Shown here: positions 48,388-60,179 of the stretch, piece by piece | Numbering within the stretch: the stretch's first letter is position 1 | How the letters are laid out: the number at the start of each line of letters is the position of its first letter | Origin: Sipunculus nudus | Lineage: Eukaryota; Annelida; Sipuncula; Golfingiida; Sipunculidae | Direction: 5' to 3' | NCBI GenBank assembly: GCA_026874595.1 | Contig: CM049309.1 | Location: 48,468,079 to 48,532,078 of the forward strand | Length of the DNA: 64,000 nt | Position numbers and translations under genes: made by a program | Notes under the pieces: generated by a model | Told to the model about the DNA's origin: nothing | The model's database searches: none | What the model saw: only the letters and a program-made list of their open reading frames with translations

Positions 48388-49205
48388 CTTATAGACATTG
48401 CATCTCAGCTGACACTGACCATTCATAGGACATTCGTCTTTTTAACGACAGTTACACTGTTTTTGAGGTACATTTACAGCTTTGTCAGTATTTAGAACCT
48501 TCATATTATGTTTACTGATCAGGTAAGACATGTTGGGTAGACAGCTGTAGCTTATTTTCAAATTGTTCCTGTTGAATAACCTGTGGTACCTGTGATGTTT
48601 TGGAAAGAGTTTTTCAACTAGTTTCATGAATTGTCTGCCAATGTTGGTTTTTACAGGACGGCTGTAGGGGGGATTGAACCATATTATTTTCCTTTTCCTG
48701 TTTCTTTTGCTTTTCACTGTGGGTTCAACATATTTTAAGCTTTCTGAGAACCCGCTTTTTGCTTAAGCTTTGTCATACATGGGTTTGGCTTTCATAAATA
48801 GCTCTTCATTGGCAGGAGGTGTCGGATACACGCTTGCTGATCATCATAGGTATCTGCCTGATAATTGCTGGGGGTGATTGGGTTGTGCGTGGACATAGAG
48901 CGGATCTTTGTTCGGTTTTCTGTAAGGGTAGAAAATGTCATTTTTTGAGGTCAAATGTTACGTCTAAGAAATCTGTGCAGGTCAGGTTATTTTCAATGGT
49001 TATTTTTAACCCAACATTGGAAAAGAGTTTGATCATTTTCTTACGGGTGCTAGCAGCTGTCTGCTTTGGGTCCAGACATGTTGGGGAAACAACCTAAACC
49101 GTCATCTCGATACAGGCCTAGAGCATTTTCACCAAATTCCTTTTTCAACATATCTCGGATGTATAAACCAACAATTTTGCATACTTCAGCGCCATCAAAA
49201 CAGAA

Positions 49206-49445
49206 GATCTATTCATGAAAGCCCTCAAATTTGCCAAAACCATGGTCTTCATTCCAGATGATGTTATCAAATTCATCCTGCACAGCAGGAAAAGCTTACT
49301 GTTTAGCAATGGTAACATCTGGGTGAAAAAAGATCATACTAGTTTTGACGTCACCATGGGCAGTTTTGATGGCGGTGAAGTGTGCGAAATTGCTGGTTTA
49401 TACATCCTAGATATGATGAAAAAGGAACTTGGAATATTATACTAG
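49206..49445 (+). pseudogene. second Penelope-like RT fragment, opposite strand
   Basis: The plus strand encodes KALKFAKTMVFIPDDVIKF, KSLLFSNGNIWVKKDH, FDVTMGSFDGGEVCEIAGLY and MMKKELG, the RT segment just before YRDD, then stops. It overlaps in homology, but not in sequence, with the start of the minus-strand copy (FDGAEVCKIVGLYI). Two different copies are thus joined head to head at about 49205. Truncated inverted partial copies are common in Penelope-like insertions. Confidence 0.8.
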
Positions 49446-50411
49446 CTGATAAACCCGGTATACCGGGCTTTTTACCGGGGTTTGGGATATTTAAATGAGA
49501 TGTGGAATGTTGGCTGAATTTTTTATTCTAAAAGTTAAAAGAAAATATAGGTTACATTTGGGATATATATGGGATACTATCTCAATAAGATATGTATGAA
49601 TATTTTTTAGAAAGTTCATACCTCCGTATGTTTACCTTGAAGACCTGGTCAGTGATGTTAACATTGCGGAACCGGAATGAGACGCGGGGGCATTCAGGTT
49701 ATCGATGATATTTGACTGGATTCTATCGTTGGACGTATAAAGATTAGGTTGAAGTGAGCAACGCATGAAAGATTAATTAAATGTACGTTGCATGGAAACT
49801 GTTCCTGAAGAAAGCAGAAGCGGACCCAACGGGACTCCATGCAGAGGGTCCCGTTTCCTATTTTCAGCCGCCGCCATTTTTTTCATCGTATCAGACAAAT
49901 TTAAGGCCTGAAACCCCCGCAACCACTCCACCCCACCCTAGATCCTGAAATTGGCACCTTGAATTAGGTTTTGTCAGTAAACCTTCCTGGGTTGAACCCT
50001 CCATTTTATGAAGCGAGAAACCTGTGTTTTTCACTTTTACTGACCACGCATGTGGATGAGAGCCTGGGTCAAAGGCCAGACATGCTCAAATCCCTCACCG
50101 AAAGCAAGCGTTATTCATATGAACAATAGTCCTTAATGGTGTGTTTGAGGTTGAGTGACCACGATGCACGCTTTCCGGTCATTGCCGAAGGCAGTTCGGC
50201 TGGGTTCGGTGTAACCTCAGAAAAAGTCAGTAAAAACTGAAAAAATCACTCAAAATTATTAGTACATTAAAATTCATTTATTCTCATATCGCCTATGTCA
50301 CTGCGGGAATAATAACCTTAAAATGAGGTATGGGACTGTGTCATACGCAACGCGGTTTCACAGAACATTGCGAACAAAGGTGGACCGAATTCCTTTTATA
50401 AGTATTAGATT
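49446..50411. other. non-coding stretch inside the Penelope-like pair
   Basis: No coding match is seen. A small hairpin ACCCGGTATACCGGGCT lies at 49454-49470. Confidence 0.4.
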
Positions 50412-50985
50412 TTGTGTATTTTCATATTATATTGTGTATTTATATCATATGTATACTACTGATATGTTCACTGTTTCCAGGGCCCTACTGCAAATCAGTT
50501 TATTATGCTAATTGAGCATCCTGGTATATATCTTTGTAATATATAAACAAAAACAACAACAAACCTCTTTGCCCTGTTATGTTCCAGTATCGCACGTGTA
50601 CCCAGACCAATCCTATTGTGCCCCCGAGAACAATAGGATCAGTGTCAGTCTTTCACATGCCCCCCCCCCCCCCCCCGAATCGCACAAAGCATAATCTCGT
50701 AATCTCGTAAAGTCTCGGCTTTTCAAACCACGCCGTTAGCTTCATTCTAACCACATTCACCTGATGATCGGGTCGCATCCCGTGAAACAGACGGTTGTGA
50801 ATTTACAGTGTTGTTTTTCTTCAGAGTTATATATATATATTATCTGAAGATACTCATATCCGTGTACAGCAACTGCATATTATGAGACAAATAGCCGGTG
50901 ATCAAGTCAGTTGCCTTTATCATGTATCTATATTAAAAATATATCGGCAATATACTTATCATGTTGGTATAGATTGACGGAGAAA
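50412..50985 (+). repeat. Penelope-like element, right inverted terminal segment with hammerhead
   Basis: Inverted partner of 47183-47605. It contains a poly-C run (50661-50677) and a hammerhead ribozyme at 50755-50802. Inverted terminal segments are a known arrangement of Penelope-like elements. Confidence 0.75.
50755..50802 (+). ncRNA. type I hammerhead ribozyme with 2-bp helix III
   Basis: Helix I is AUUCAC (50755-50760) with GUGAAU (50797-50802). The core CUGAUGA is at 50761-50767. Stem II pairs CGGG with CCCG around the loop UCGCAU, then GAAA (50784-50787). Helix III is AC/GU around a five-base loop, with U at position 17 and predicted cleavage after 50796. One U-U mismatch closes stem II, so the motif may be partly decayed. 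Its location in a Penelope terminal segment agrees with known hammerheads of that class. Confidence 0.75.
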
Positions 50986-51229
50986 GACAGAATCTGGTAT
51001 CACGAATAAGCTCTCTTGGACGGTTAATCACAAATTTGTATTCATGCGAGAGTAAAGTGCAATATTTTTCATTATGTGAATATTAGCCGGGAGCAGAGTC
51101 ATGAAAAAGTTGTGATAAGAAATGCTCTTGATAATAGGGCGCTCGTTAAAGCAGGGAAATAACGTTTATATAACTGTGACAATTAAATATATAAAGTGTA
51201 TATCAAGTGAGTAGTGACACTAAGCCGTT

Positions 51230-51537
51230 ATTAAGAACAGGTCAAAGATGAGTATTATCTCATATCTAGATGTCGCCGAGCGTTCGCAGGACAAGCCTCC
51301 ATGTAATAATCATAAAAATTCTGAAAAGCGGAACCTACCCTTAACTGTACCAGCGATCACGCTCTGAAATCCTGTTTTTCCACTCCCAAAATTTCGGACT
51401 GTTATTTAGGTGAATAAAATCTGAGGAATTCAATTTGCTGGCATTTTTATTCATCAACGGGCACCGGGGTTGACATTTAATGATTTAATCACAAAGTAGA
51501 AAGTTTATATATCATTGTATACATATCCTATACAAAT

Positions 51538-51568
<31 letters not shown>

Positions 51569-51790
51569 CCTATAAGTATCCCAAAAGCAAAATTATATGT
51601 GTGTTAAACATTTATATAGAAATAAAATATAAAGTAAACTTTAATGGGTACACAGATTTATAGGGTACGCACGGATTGGTGTAAGGATATGCATGCATGT
51701 TGATGTAAATGACAAACATATAGGCAGAGGTTATCATGGCCAGCTTGGCCTACCATATGTTCAACCTTTGCATCGATCATTTATGACTAT
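51230..51790. repeat. duplicate block, copy A
   Basis: It shares CACTAAGCC.TTATTAA, GGAACCTACCCT..ACTGTA, TGTTATTT.AGTGAATAAAAT, ATTATATGTGTG and GGGTACGCACGGATTG, in order, with blocks at 53600-54700 and 63160-63850. Function unknown. Confidence 0.6.
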
Positions 51791-53340
51791 TATTTTAGCC
51801 AAAGGTTAGTATGAGAATGTAAGTACTATTGCAGATCTAGCGAAGTTGGTGATAATTGAGGCTCTGCTAATGATTGTGCGGCCCTGAGAATAAGGTTAAG
51901 ATAAAAAAAAATTAATATCATGTAATACACATTTGCAAACTAGGACTATTAATGAGCCCACATTTCAGTTTTTGTAAACAGTCATATTGGCGATAAAGCT
52001 CAAAAAGAAAATGGCAGAAAAAAGGAAAATAAAATGAAATCTGTTTTTTTTATTAATATGGACCTTAAGAGGTCTGTGTTTCCAAAATATGGACATAAAG
52101 ATAAAATCCCTACTGGGGAGGCTTAAAAATCCGCCTGGACATGCTTTTCTTACACTATATATGTCTCCTTCTTGTTATCAAATCGTCCTCTCACTCTTAC
52201 ACTTTAATGACATTTCGGCCCTCTGGCAAATGAGAGTCTACGACAAGCGTACTCTGCGTCAGAGTGCCTTTACATCCTTTAACAGGACCACAGTTAGGCG
52301 CTGTGAGGATGCAAACATTTTAGTAATTTTTAGAATAGTACGCTGTCACTTGACATAAACCAGACCAACAAACCAGAAAAAATTCGTTTTAACTCGGCAT
52401 ATTTGTAAATCATTCTGCATATCTGTTGTATTTCTAACCGCACGAATACAAACATGGTTTCCACGAGTTACTGAACGAGAGCCAACTTGTGATAGAGGAA
52501 AAAACTCCTTACCATAGAGAAGATTTTCAGTTGATTTGTGAGGTCAAATATATTATTTTGTTTTAAATCATAACTTGTAGCCTAATATTAAGACTCTGCT
52601 GTTTGCTTGATATCAGTGCAACAGAATGACTCAGCGCTGCAATACATTCCCCCATATGGCTTGTATCAAGAATCTTGTCAGGCTTGGCAGCCCAATATAA
52701 ATGCCTACTGTACCTTGTATAAACGGCTAGCTCATATACGCACAAAATCACGCTTGCGTTATCTACCTGCATACATATTGATACGCTAATGACTCATAAA
52801 ATGCTGATAAAATATAGTCCTTCAAACACACAAGAAATTCCTCAAAGTTAATTGTTAAAACAAATAATGGAAGACCCATTTCTTCGATAACTAAAGTTTC
52901 AACTTTTTTTAACCAATTGATTTAATTAGGACACCCAAAAGGTCTGATTGGCTAATCATAAGTTTCATTGAATTTCAGCTTGAAAAAGGTATGTTTACCT
53001 AACTAGGGTTATAAAAGTTTTCTTTTACTGCTGATATAGTAATTTGAGCGATCTTCCAATGTAAAACATACATTAATCAGACGCTCATTAGATCCGTGTT
53101 TTATTCACATTATAAAATATTATAAGCCTTATATTATCATAATAGTTCCAGAGATTTTTATTTGACATTTTGCAGAAACTATTTATCTGAGACGATTCAA
53201 AGCTTAAGGAAAATACATGACAAATACCATTTATTGGAAACCATGTTGTATTAAGAGTGAAATATTGTCATGCTCTTCCAAAGGGTACATTGGTCCCGTA
53301 AAACATGCATTTGTTATCAAATTTGTAATTTATTTATTCA
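51791..53340. other. non-coding stretch
   Basis: No gene recognised; several short frames without features. Confidence 0.35.
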
Positions 53341-53599
53341 GGTTGTCTGATAAGGGAGATCGATCAAGCATATAAAACCACACGGCTTACCAGATACCCA
53401 CGCACAGCAACACGTTCCACTACGTATATAGATCACTCTGAAGACAGGAAGGCGAACACTCGGACGGCTGCTTGATCTCTGGAAACCCCAAAGTGTAAGT
53501 TTTACATAATTTTCATATTATGTTTTGTTTCATTGTGCAATCCATATATGAAATACCTTACATTTCATTCAATTGGTCTAAATTGTAACATAGTTACAA

Positions 53600-53861
53600 C
53601 TTAGTTGTAAGCTGAACCTACCCTGAACTGTAGCGTCGATCACTCTCTGTCCCAAATCCTGCTTTTTCCAAATCCCTCATTTCTGTTATTTCAGTGAATA
53701 AAATTTATATTATTCGATTCGTCGTGACTTAATTTCTAATAATACGTATCAATGTCCTATACTTTCTATAAATAGACTATAAACAAAATCATATGTATAT
53801 AAAAAAAAACATATAGAAATATAACAAAAAACTTAGCTTAAAATGTTTTATATATATATAA

Positions 53862-53912
<51 letters not shown>

Positions 53913-54700
53913 GAATGTTTACTAAGAAATGTTTTATACATAATATCACTTCAGAAATCAGGAAATAATTCACTTCTGTAGAATTCAATTCTCAAGTCGG
54001 CATTTTTTCCTGCTCAAACATAAAACAAAAACAAAACAGACCATCAATATCTGCAAATTTTACCTGCACCACTAATAGAATGTCATTTGAATGTAGTTTT
54101 ATTCATATCATATCCTTTGTCTTTTTTTCCTCCATTTGCCGTCATCTCAATTTTTTATTTCTGTATAGTCAAAACAACACAATGATAACGTTTATTTTAA
54201 ATCTAGTAAACATCCAGACATACAGTGTCACTGTACATTGAAGACATTGGTGTCTTTTTACAAGATTTTGAATATAATATTTTACAGACATTTAATTCTC
54301 AATAAAATATTATTCATGAGCTTTTATATGACACATATTTGATTGTAACATGCTTTTTAACAGAAAAAAGAGAGGTTCGAGCCATATTCTGAGTGTATCA
54401 GCCATGCTGTGTTTGATCCATCGATCCATCAGCCCTTAACGTATACGTAACGGAATGCTGTATTGGTAATCAACAAGACAACCTTTCATATAAATGATAA
54501 ACGCCGTATGTGACCTGCCAAGGTAAAACAGGCGCTGCTTGTTATCTCCTTAACTTTTTTGATCAGGATTGATCCCTTCCTGGTTTATTTGTGGTACCAG
54601 CTTTCACCTTGCACGGCCATGTAATATCATCTACTTGAGACAAGTTGAGGCCGATGACATTTGCAAAAAGAGAAATAAACAGGCAGGCATGGTATAAACA
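53600..54700. repeat. duplicate block, copy B
   Basis: The first part matches 51321-51420 (CTACCCTGAACTGTA, then TGTTATTTCAGTGAATAAAA). The later part (54463-54660) matches 63418-63690 (AATCAACAAGACAACCT..CAT, then GATAAACG, AAGGTAAAACAG and CACCTTGCACGG). A TA tract lies at about 53877-53908. Confidence 0.6.
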
Positions 54701-54949
54701 GGAGAAGCCTTAATGTATCATAAATGTATTAAAATATATGTTTAAATCTGCTTTAATCATTATGAGATACAAGTAATACATGATCAGCCAAAGGCCGTTT
54801 AATAGCATTAAGGAATTATTGGTATCTAGTATATAGTATCGCTGGGGATATCTAAATGAAATAAAAAAAAAAAAAAGATTTAAAGTAACAGTAGTGTAAT
54901 CTAAATTATATTCTTTCCGTTATAAGTTACATCCTCCCCCCCCCCCCGA

Positions 54950-55830
54950 AGGAATGGACTTCCGGGTTTTTAAGCGAACCTGTGAGCTTATGCGATGGTG
55001 CGGCGACGTCCGTCGTGCGTCAGTGCGTCGTGCGTCGTCTGTCCGTTAACCCATACTATCTAGAAAGTGGCAAGAGCTAGCATCACATAACTTTATGTCA
55101 AAATTCAGTCATCTAAAAACTCTATCGGATTTTGTTTATTTTTTGGCTATCTGCATTTACTTATATTTAATAGTGAAAAGGCTTAAAAACTTTTTAAAAT
55201 CTTCTTCTCCGAAACTGTCCAGCCAAATTGTCCAATATTCCACAGAAATAATTAATCCAAGGAGAATCATTCTCAATTTTGTTCGAATAGTTCCGATTCG
55301 GTGATTTTTGGCCGAGTTACAGGAAGTTGAACTCAGTCATCTGTCTAAAAAGCATACTAAAATTTCAATCTTAGAAATGGCTGGAGCTATCATCACCACA
55401 TTTTATGCCGATGTTGGTCACATGAGTCATATCTGAAATTGAGGTATTGGTGGCGCCACCTGCACCGGCCTTTTTTGTACGGTGGTCATCAGTGCCTGTA
55501 TCATACTGAGGGATACAAAAAACTTCTTCTCTGAAACCATATGGCCAAATTGTTTAATATCGCAAAGAAATGATTTTAGGTTAGTGCTTTCTGAAGTTTG
55601 TTCAAATGGTCTTTGTTTAGTGACTTTTGGCTGAGTTATGGGAAACTGCATTTAGTCATATGCCATGACAGCCCATTTAAGCTAAGTGGCTACAAAGATC
55701 TTCTCCTTAAAAACTACTGGACCAAACTCTTAAATTTCACAAATTAATTATCCTCAGATGTTGATAATTTAAGTGCTTTTTGGCTGAGTTACGAGAAGCT
55801 TTTAAAATATAGATTTATCATTTAAATAAT
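54950..55830. repeat. diverged tandem repeat, ~250-bp units, about three copies
   Basis: Recurrent blocks are TCTTCTCC.AAA.CT, CCA.ATTGT.TAATAT, CACA.A.ATAATT, and TTTTGGC(T/C)GAGTTA(C/T)..GAAG. It begins with a GTCCGTCGTGCGTCAGTGCG stretch and GTCTGTCCGTTAAC, similar to the left end of the pearl-like elements. It includes GGTGGCGCCACC at 55449. Confidence 0.6.
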
Positions 55831-56199
55831 TCACAATTTCAGGCAATGTTTCAGTCATGAATATTCAGCTCTCTGTGGCTATATAAAGACGGCTGTACAT
55901 GGATTATAAATAATTGGTATCCGTACTCACCTTAATTCATGAATTTGCTATCAGAGAGATGTATCTGTATAATAATTTTGCATTCAGTATGCATCTGTAA
56001 ATTTTTTCATAGATTCCTGATTTCTTTTTTATCAAAAGTCAGCTGAAAAGCAGTATTGGGAAAATTTATTTCAAAGTTATTTCAAGTAGGGACCACTTTT
56101 GTGTACAAATGGCAGCACTTGGTTTAGCATGGGCAGATTGCCATGATTTGCCAGTGACTGGATGTTAACGATAAGCCAAAATGATTTCAGCTCTATAAA

Positions 56200-56890
56200 T
56201 AGCTTGGCACAGCCACGGTTGGAAGAAGTGCAGCAAGGTATAGGTCAAGAGTTCCCTCAGTGAAGTAGCAGCATTCTCTTTATAGCTTTGACAGACTTCA
56301 CACTGCATCAGATTTAGCACCAAAGTTCAGCCTTGATCTATTCGTAGCTTTGGCAGACTGCCAACTGTGTCAGATTATGCAACAGGTCCAAGTTCACTCA
56401 GTCTAACAAGCTCCAGGTCAAGAGTTCGCTCAGTGCAGAAGCTTGAGCCAGCAATTTGTCATAGTTCACTCGGGGGAACTGCCTTTCTCACCTAAGCCTG
56501 GTCAGCCCATTGCATCAAACTCAAGGGAAGTTTGATGTATTGGCCTTCCAATTTTGACCTGTCTATGCGCCATTGATGGCTTTCTCGTTCCAAGACAGGT
56601 GTCGCCACCTGCATTGAATTTTGCACAGTGCATGTGTCTGCATATTTCTACGGAGGAATATGGTGTATCAGGCTGAAATTGGCCATATTTATACATATCG
56701 GATAGTTTTATCGTGTAAAAGATTGGTGTCGTCGCCTACAATAATTTTTGCACAGTGTATGTCTCTGCTTATTTCTCAGGAGGGTTTGACATATTAGACT
56801 GACATTGGGCAAATGTATATAACTTTGCTAGCTTCGTTGTATTAAAGATTCTTGGTGCCAGCTACAATAATTTTTGTGCTGTGTGCACCC
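56200..56890. repeat. two small diverged tandem repeats
   Basis: At 56200-56480, blocks GGTC(A/C)AGAGTTC.CTCAGTG and TAGCTTTG.CAGACT recur. At 56530-56890, about three ~145-bp units contain TTTTGCACAGTG.ATGT.TCTGC and a CGCC-type centre. Confidence 0.5.
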
Positions 56891-57584
56891 AGGCTAGAAT
56901 TTCAGCAGTGACGTTTGTGTAATTGTTTCTTGTTCAAAATGTTATGTACTTGCATTGTTCATATACATGTTTCACATGTACTTGAAAAGTAATGGTCCAG
57001 CATTGAAGCTTACCTGGTGTATATCCAATTGCACAGGCTCGCATTGGGCCTGTACATGTGGACCTTGTTAAATATTTAGTTCAGATGGCTGAATTACATA
57101 CACACAATAATCCACACAGTCGTTATAATAAATCCAATAGCACAGAGTCCTGGTTACACTTGCATAACACAGTCTTGGTTATAATGATATTGAATCCGAT
57201 ACCATATATATACCCATATACAACTGGAATCAGTCGACACAATGTAATGGTCCGTGCGCACTGAGCTGCGACTCCTGATCTACATATTCTGTGTAGAATA
57301 GCGTGGAAATACTCCAGGGAAAAAACTCTACGTGTATAAACACTGAAGTCGCATTCTCAATCTGCCCAAGTGAGAAACCTTACCATTGTATTTCGTCTCA
57401 ATAACTGTATCACAATCAGTACTTACCAATGACCGTAAGGCTTCAACAGCCATCGATGACGCACCGCAAACATATACTTGGTGATTCCTGTAACTTCGTA
57501 CGAAATATTACTATTGCTCACTTTTATGCGCAATACATGTACTTTGAGAATTTCAGCGTCCGTTCTAGGCACATTGGATTTTCC
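56891..57584. other. non-coding stretch
   Basis: No feature recognised; it may include the 3' end of the Ty3/gypsy element, but no LTR is evident. Confidence 0.35.
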
Positions 57585-58345
57585 TTAGCAGAGTGAGATT
57601 GATTGTTGAATACCCGGTGCTAAGAAAGTGGCCCAAAAATTCAAGGTAACGATATCCAACGAACATCCTGGTTTAACCGCAAAGGTGGCTCGATCGTACT
57701 TGGCTAACATTTCTCTGGGCGTTTTGGCATGTTCGTCCCATGTTTCTGCGTATACAAATGCATCGTCTATAGAACGTTTGACATATTCCTGAACAGTTTT
57801 CGCATCATTGGGGTAAAAACTGCCCCTGCAGTCACTCAACCGAATGGTATTATCCTGAATTGGTAATGTCCGTCAGGCGTGACAAATGCAGCTTTGTCCT
57901 TTGATTCCTCAGAATTAACCAATAGCCTTAAGTCAAATATACCTTGGTTTCTGCATTTGGCTACCTCTGTGAATAGTTTTTTGTCGGATTTTGCATCTGA
58001 TCCGGGTCAAACACTACTGACTAGTTCAGTCTACGGAAATCGATCACGAATCTGATCTTCCTATCCTTTTCACGTAAGCGCAAAACCTGATTCCGATTTC
58101 TCGATTATGCCTCATTCTAGCATATCATTGATCTAAGAAATTCTCTTATTTCGAACGGAACACAAAAGGGTTTCGACTTCAATGATGTATCAGAAATTAA
58201 TAGAATGTTACACTCGATGACATCGGTGCTTTTGGGGGCATCTGTTAACATTTCTCCAAATCGGTTAAGCAAATAACGCATCTCGCGCTTCTGTCGCTTG
58301 TCAAGTAAGGCATTGATCTGCAAGTGGCGTTAGGTTCGGCAACGT
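57585..58345 (-). pseudogene. Ty3/gypsy-like reverse transcriptase, decayed
   Basis: Downward from about 58340 are NRFGEMLTDAPKSTDVIEC (the usual pre-RT segment), then LREKDRKIRFVIDFRRLN (RT fingers) and, at 57839-57590, SIDDAFVYAETWDEHAKTPR (the Y-x-DD palm motif, here S-I-DD) with FWATFLAPG after it. Several stops and frame changes separate these blocks. The usual Tyr of the YIDD motif is Ser. No RNase H is seen after it. Confidence 0.75.
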
Positions 58346-59575
58346 ACTGTGGACGATAAGGACACATGGGATGTTTCGTCTACTCCGTCGGTTTAGCTTA
58401 CCGCCGAATGAGGATTCAGATTCTCAATTCGAATTATCCGGTTCTCGACTCGTACGGTTGCTCCCTGCCCTTTGGCAGCTGCTGTTAAGACATGCTGATA
58501 TTCGGCCCTTGTCTCATATATCTTCAGTATGTGCACATGGAAAGTCTTGACATTGTTACCGACCTCGACCCGATAGTCTGGGTCACCTACTTTACCGCAC
58601 CCCTAACACCACGCCCGTAGAACAATTCAAAGGGCGAGAAACCTATGCTCTCGTGTGATGTCTCTGTATAGGCAAACGGGCACCAACAATCCGTATCCTG
58701 CGATATCTCATTTGCATGTTCGTTTTAACCCTGTTTCAGGATGCCATTTAAAGCTTTCAATCATCCCATTGCACATCAGGTGATATGGTGTGGTAGTTAG
58801 CTATCTCACATAAGATGGAGGGTCCGACTATCTTCTTTCATGAGATCAGAAATAAACTGATTCCCTATGTCTGTGAGTACTTCCAATGGCACTCTCAGGC
58901 GTGTACACACATCGACTAACGCATCGGCTTCTGTCGCGGTGTCTCTGTCCTTTAAGACCACTGCTTCAGGATAGCGCCTAGCATAATCCCTGATGGCCAG
59001 TATATATCAGTGGCCTTTGTTGGACGCGGGATGGATCGGTCCGATAAGATCTATTGCAATCCTGCTCCAAGACTCGTCCATCAGGGGCATCTTTTCTAGC
59101 GTTGCCCCGACACTGCCTTAAGGTTTAATTATCTAACATATTGGGACACGACTTGCAGAACTCTGTTGTATTGGCCCCCTTCCATGAGAACTGGGCACCT
59201 AATGCTCATTTGTCAAATCTACACCTTGATGCTTCGCTATAATTGCTTCGTGCCCATCTTCGATACATCATCCTCTAACGGTGGGCACCACTTTTCTCGA
59301 TCCATCCGGATCACCGAGTTCACCGCAAAACCTGACAAAAAAGTCTGTAATCTAGAAAGTTCTATCAATTTCGCCAGCTGTTCTAAAAACTGCTTCCAGT
59401 ATTGAGCTAGCAACGTATCTCCCTCCTGGGTCTTCAAGAATTTGGCCAGACTTGCATCAGCGACTGGCGTGGCTACATGTAAACTTCGCGTCGGTGACTC
59501 TTGCCTATGTGCAGCGGCACATGCTTCTACTGCGGACCTCACCTCAGGTCGATACTCTCCGTTGTCACGCACCAT
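58346..59575 (-). pseudogene. Ty3/gypsy-like integrase, decayed, upstream of the RT
   Basis: Downward from 59575 come a spacer (ASLAKFLKTQEGD, FAVNSVIRMDRE) and the end of the HHCC zinc finger (FCKSC near 59150). The catalytic core follows, with IAIDLIGPIHPASNKGH, YARRYPEAVVLKD and LEVLTDIGNQF, then a C-terminal segment (DPDYRVEVG, KTFHVHILKIY). A TGA interrupts just after NKGH and further stops follow. Integrase lies 5' of RT, the reverse of the usual Ty3/gypsy order but as described for Gmr1-like elements. Confidence 0.75.
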
Positions 59576-60179
59576 GTATGAATTCCTGTCGGACTTCCAT
59601 GTTCGATCTGGATGGTTCGTATCCTGCGCTCAAGATACGTTCTCTAACGTATCTGTCTGAAAGGGCCCAGATTTCACATATGTTTGCGTACTCCCGCTGA
59701 TTAGCAAGCACAGTCGTGTAACTCTTTGGCTGCCTTGCCGTTTATCAACCCATCTGAAATGGGTTAAGAACGAACGACCTCTTCAAGAGCAGTCAATCCT
59801 GATACTGTTAATCAGTAACTATGGTTACGCATTTTGGGGGGAAATTCACGATATTCGAAAATAATGAGTCTGATTTTTCTAACTTTGTCAGTGATAAAGC
59901 TAGAGAGGTCTACGTTTTTGCATCAGGAAGGATTTAAGTAGTGTTACAAAAATTTATTACAAGTCTCACAATATCCTGCACAATATCTCGTCAAACGAGA
60001 TTTTGCGAGAATTTATTCATGAATTCCTTGAGGCCACAAACTTGAAGGAATAATTTTGAAACTGATAAAACTGATGTTCTATTTGAATATGGCCGCTAGG
60101 GGGCGCTACACCTTAACCACTACGACATATAATCGTTTGGCCATATCTCCAAAATTATAAACCTTACCTACATAACCTA
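59576..60179. other. non-coding stretch
   Basis: Probably the decayed gag-side remainder of the Ty3/gypsy element, then unassigned DNA. Confidence 0.3.

Larger units (their letters stand above)
47820..49205 (-). pseudogene. Penelope-like element: reverse transcriptase and GIY-YIG endonuclease remains
   Basis: Read downward from about 49205, with several frameshifts and stops, are FDGAEVCKIVGLYI, then the RT catalytic motif GLYRDDGL (YRDD at 49112-49101), GLKITIENN, TDFLDVTFDL, PYRKPNKDPLY, PPAIIRQIP, KRKIIWFNPPYS, IGRQFMKLVEKLFPKHH and LKISYSCLPNM. After these come CNCR and the GIY-YIG-type endonuclease (VYKAKV, then HYIGCTEGYFKTRYNNH) and the end LLNSRAEILSKCRHKNKF. Stops replace coding triplets at least after CNCR and in the KAKPMYDKA segment. 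A MITE interrupts between VYK and AKV. A poly-C run (47907-47924 on plus as G) replaces a few residues near the end. An RT plus GIY-YIG protein is characteristic of Penelope-like retroelements. Confidence 0.85.

Noticed and set aside
48819-49097. 92-codon plus frame starting MSDTRLLIIIGICL, resembling a membrane protein
   Set aside because: The opposite strand over the same bases encodes recognisable Penelope RT blocks, so the plus frame is a shadow.
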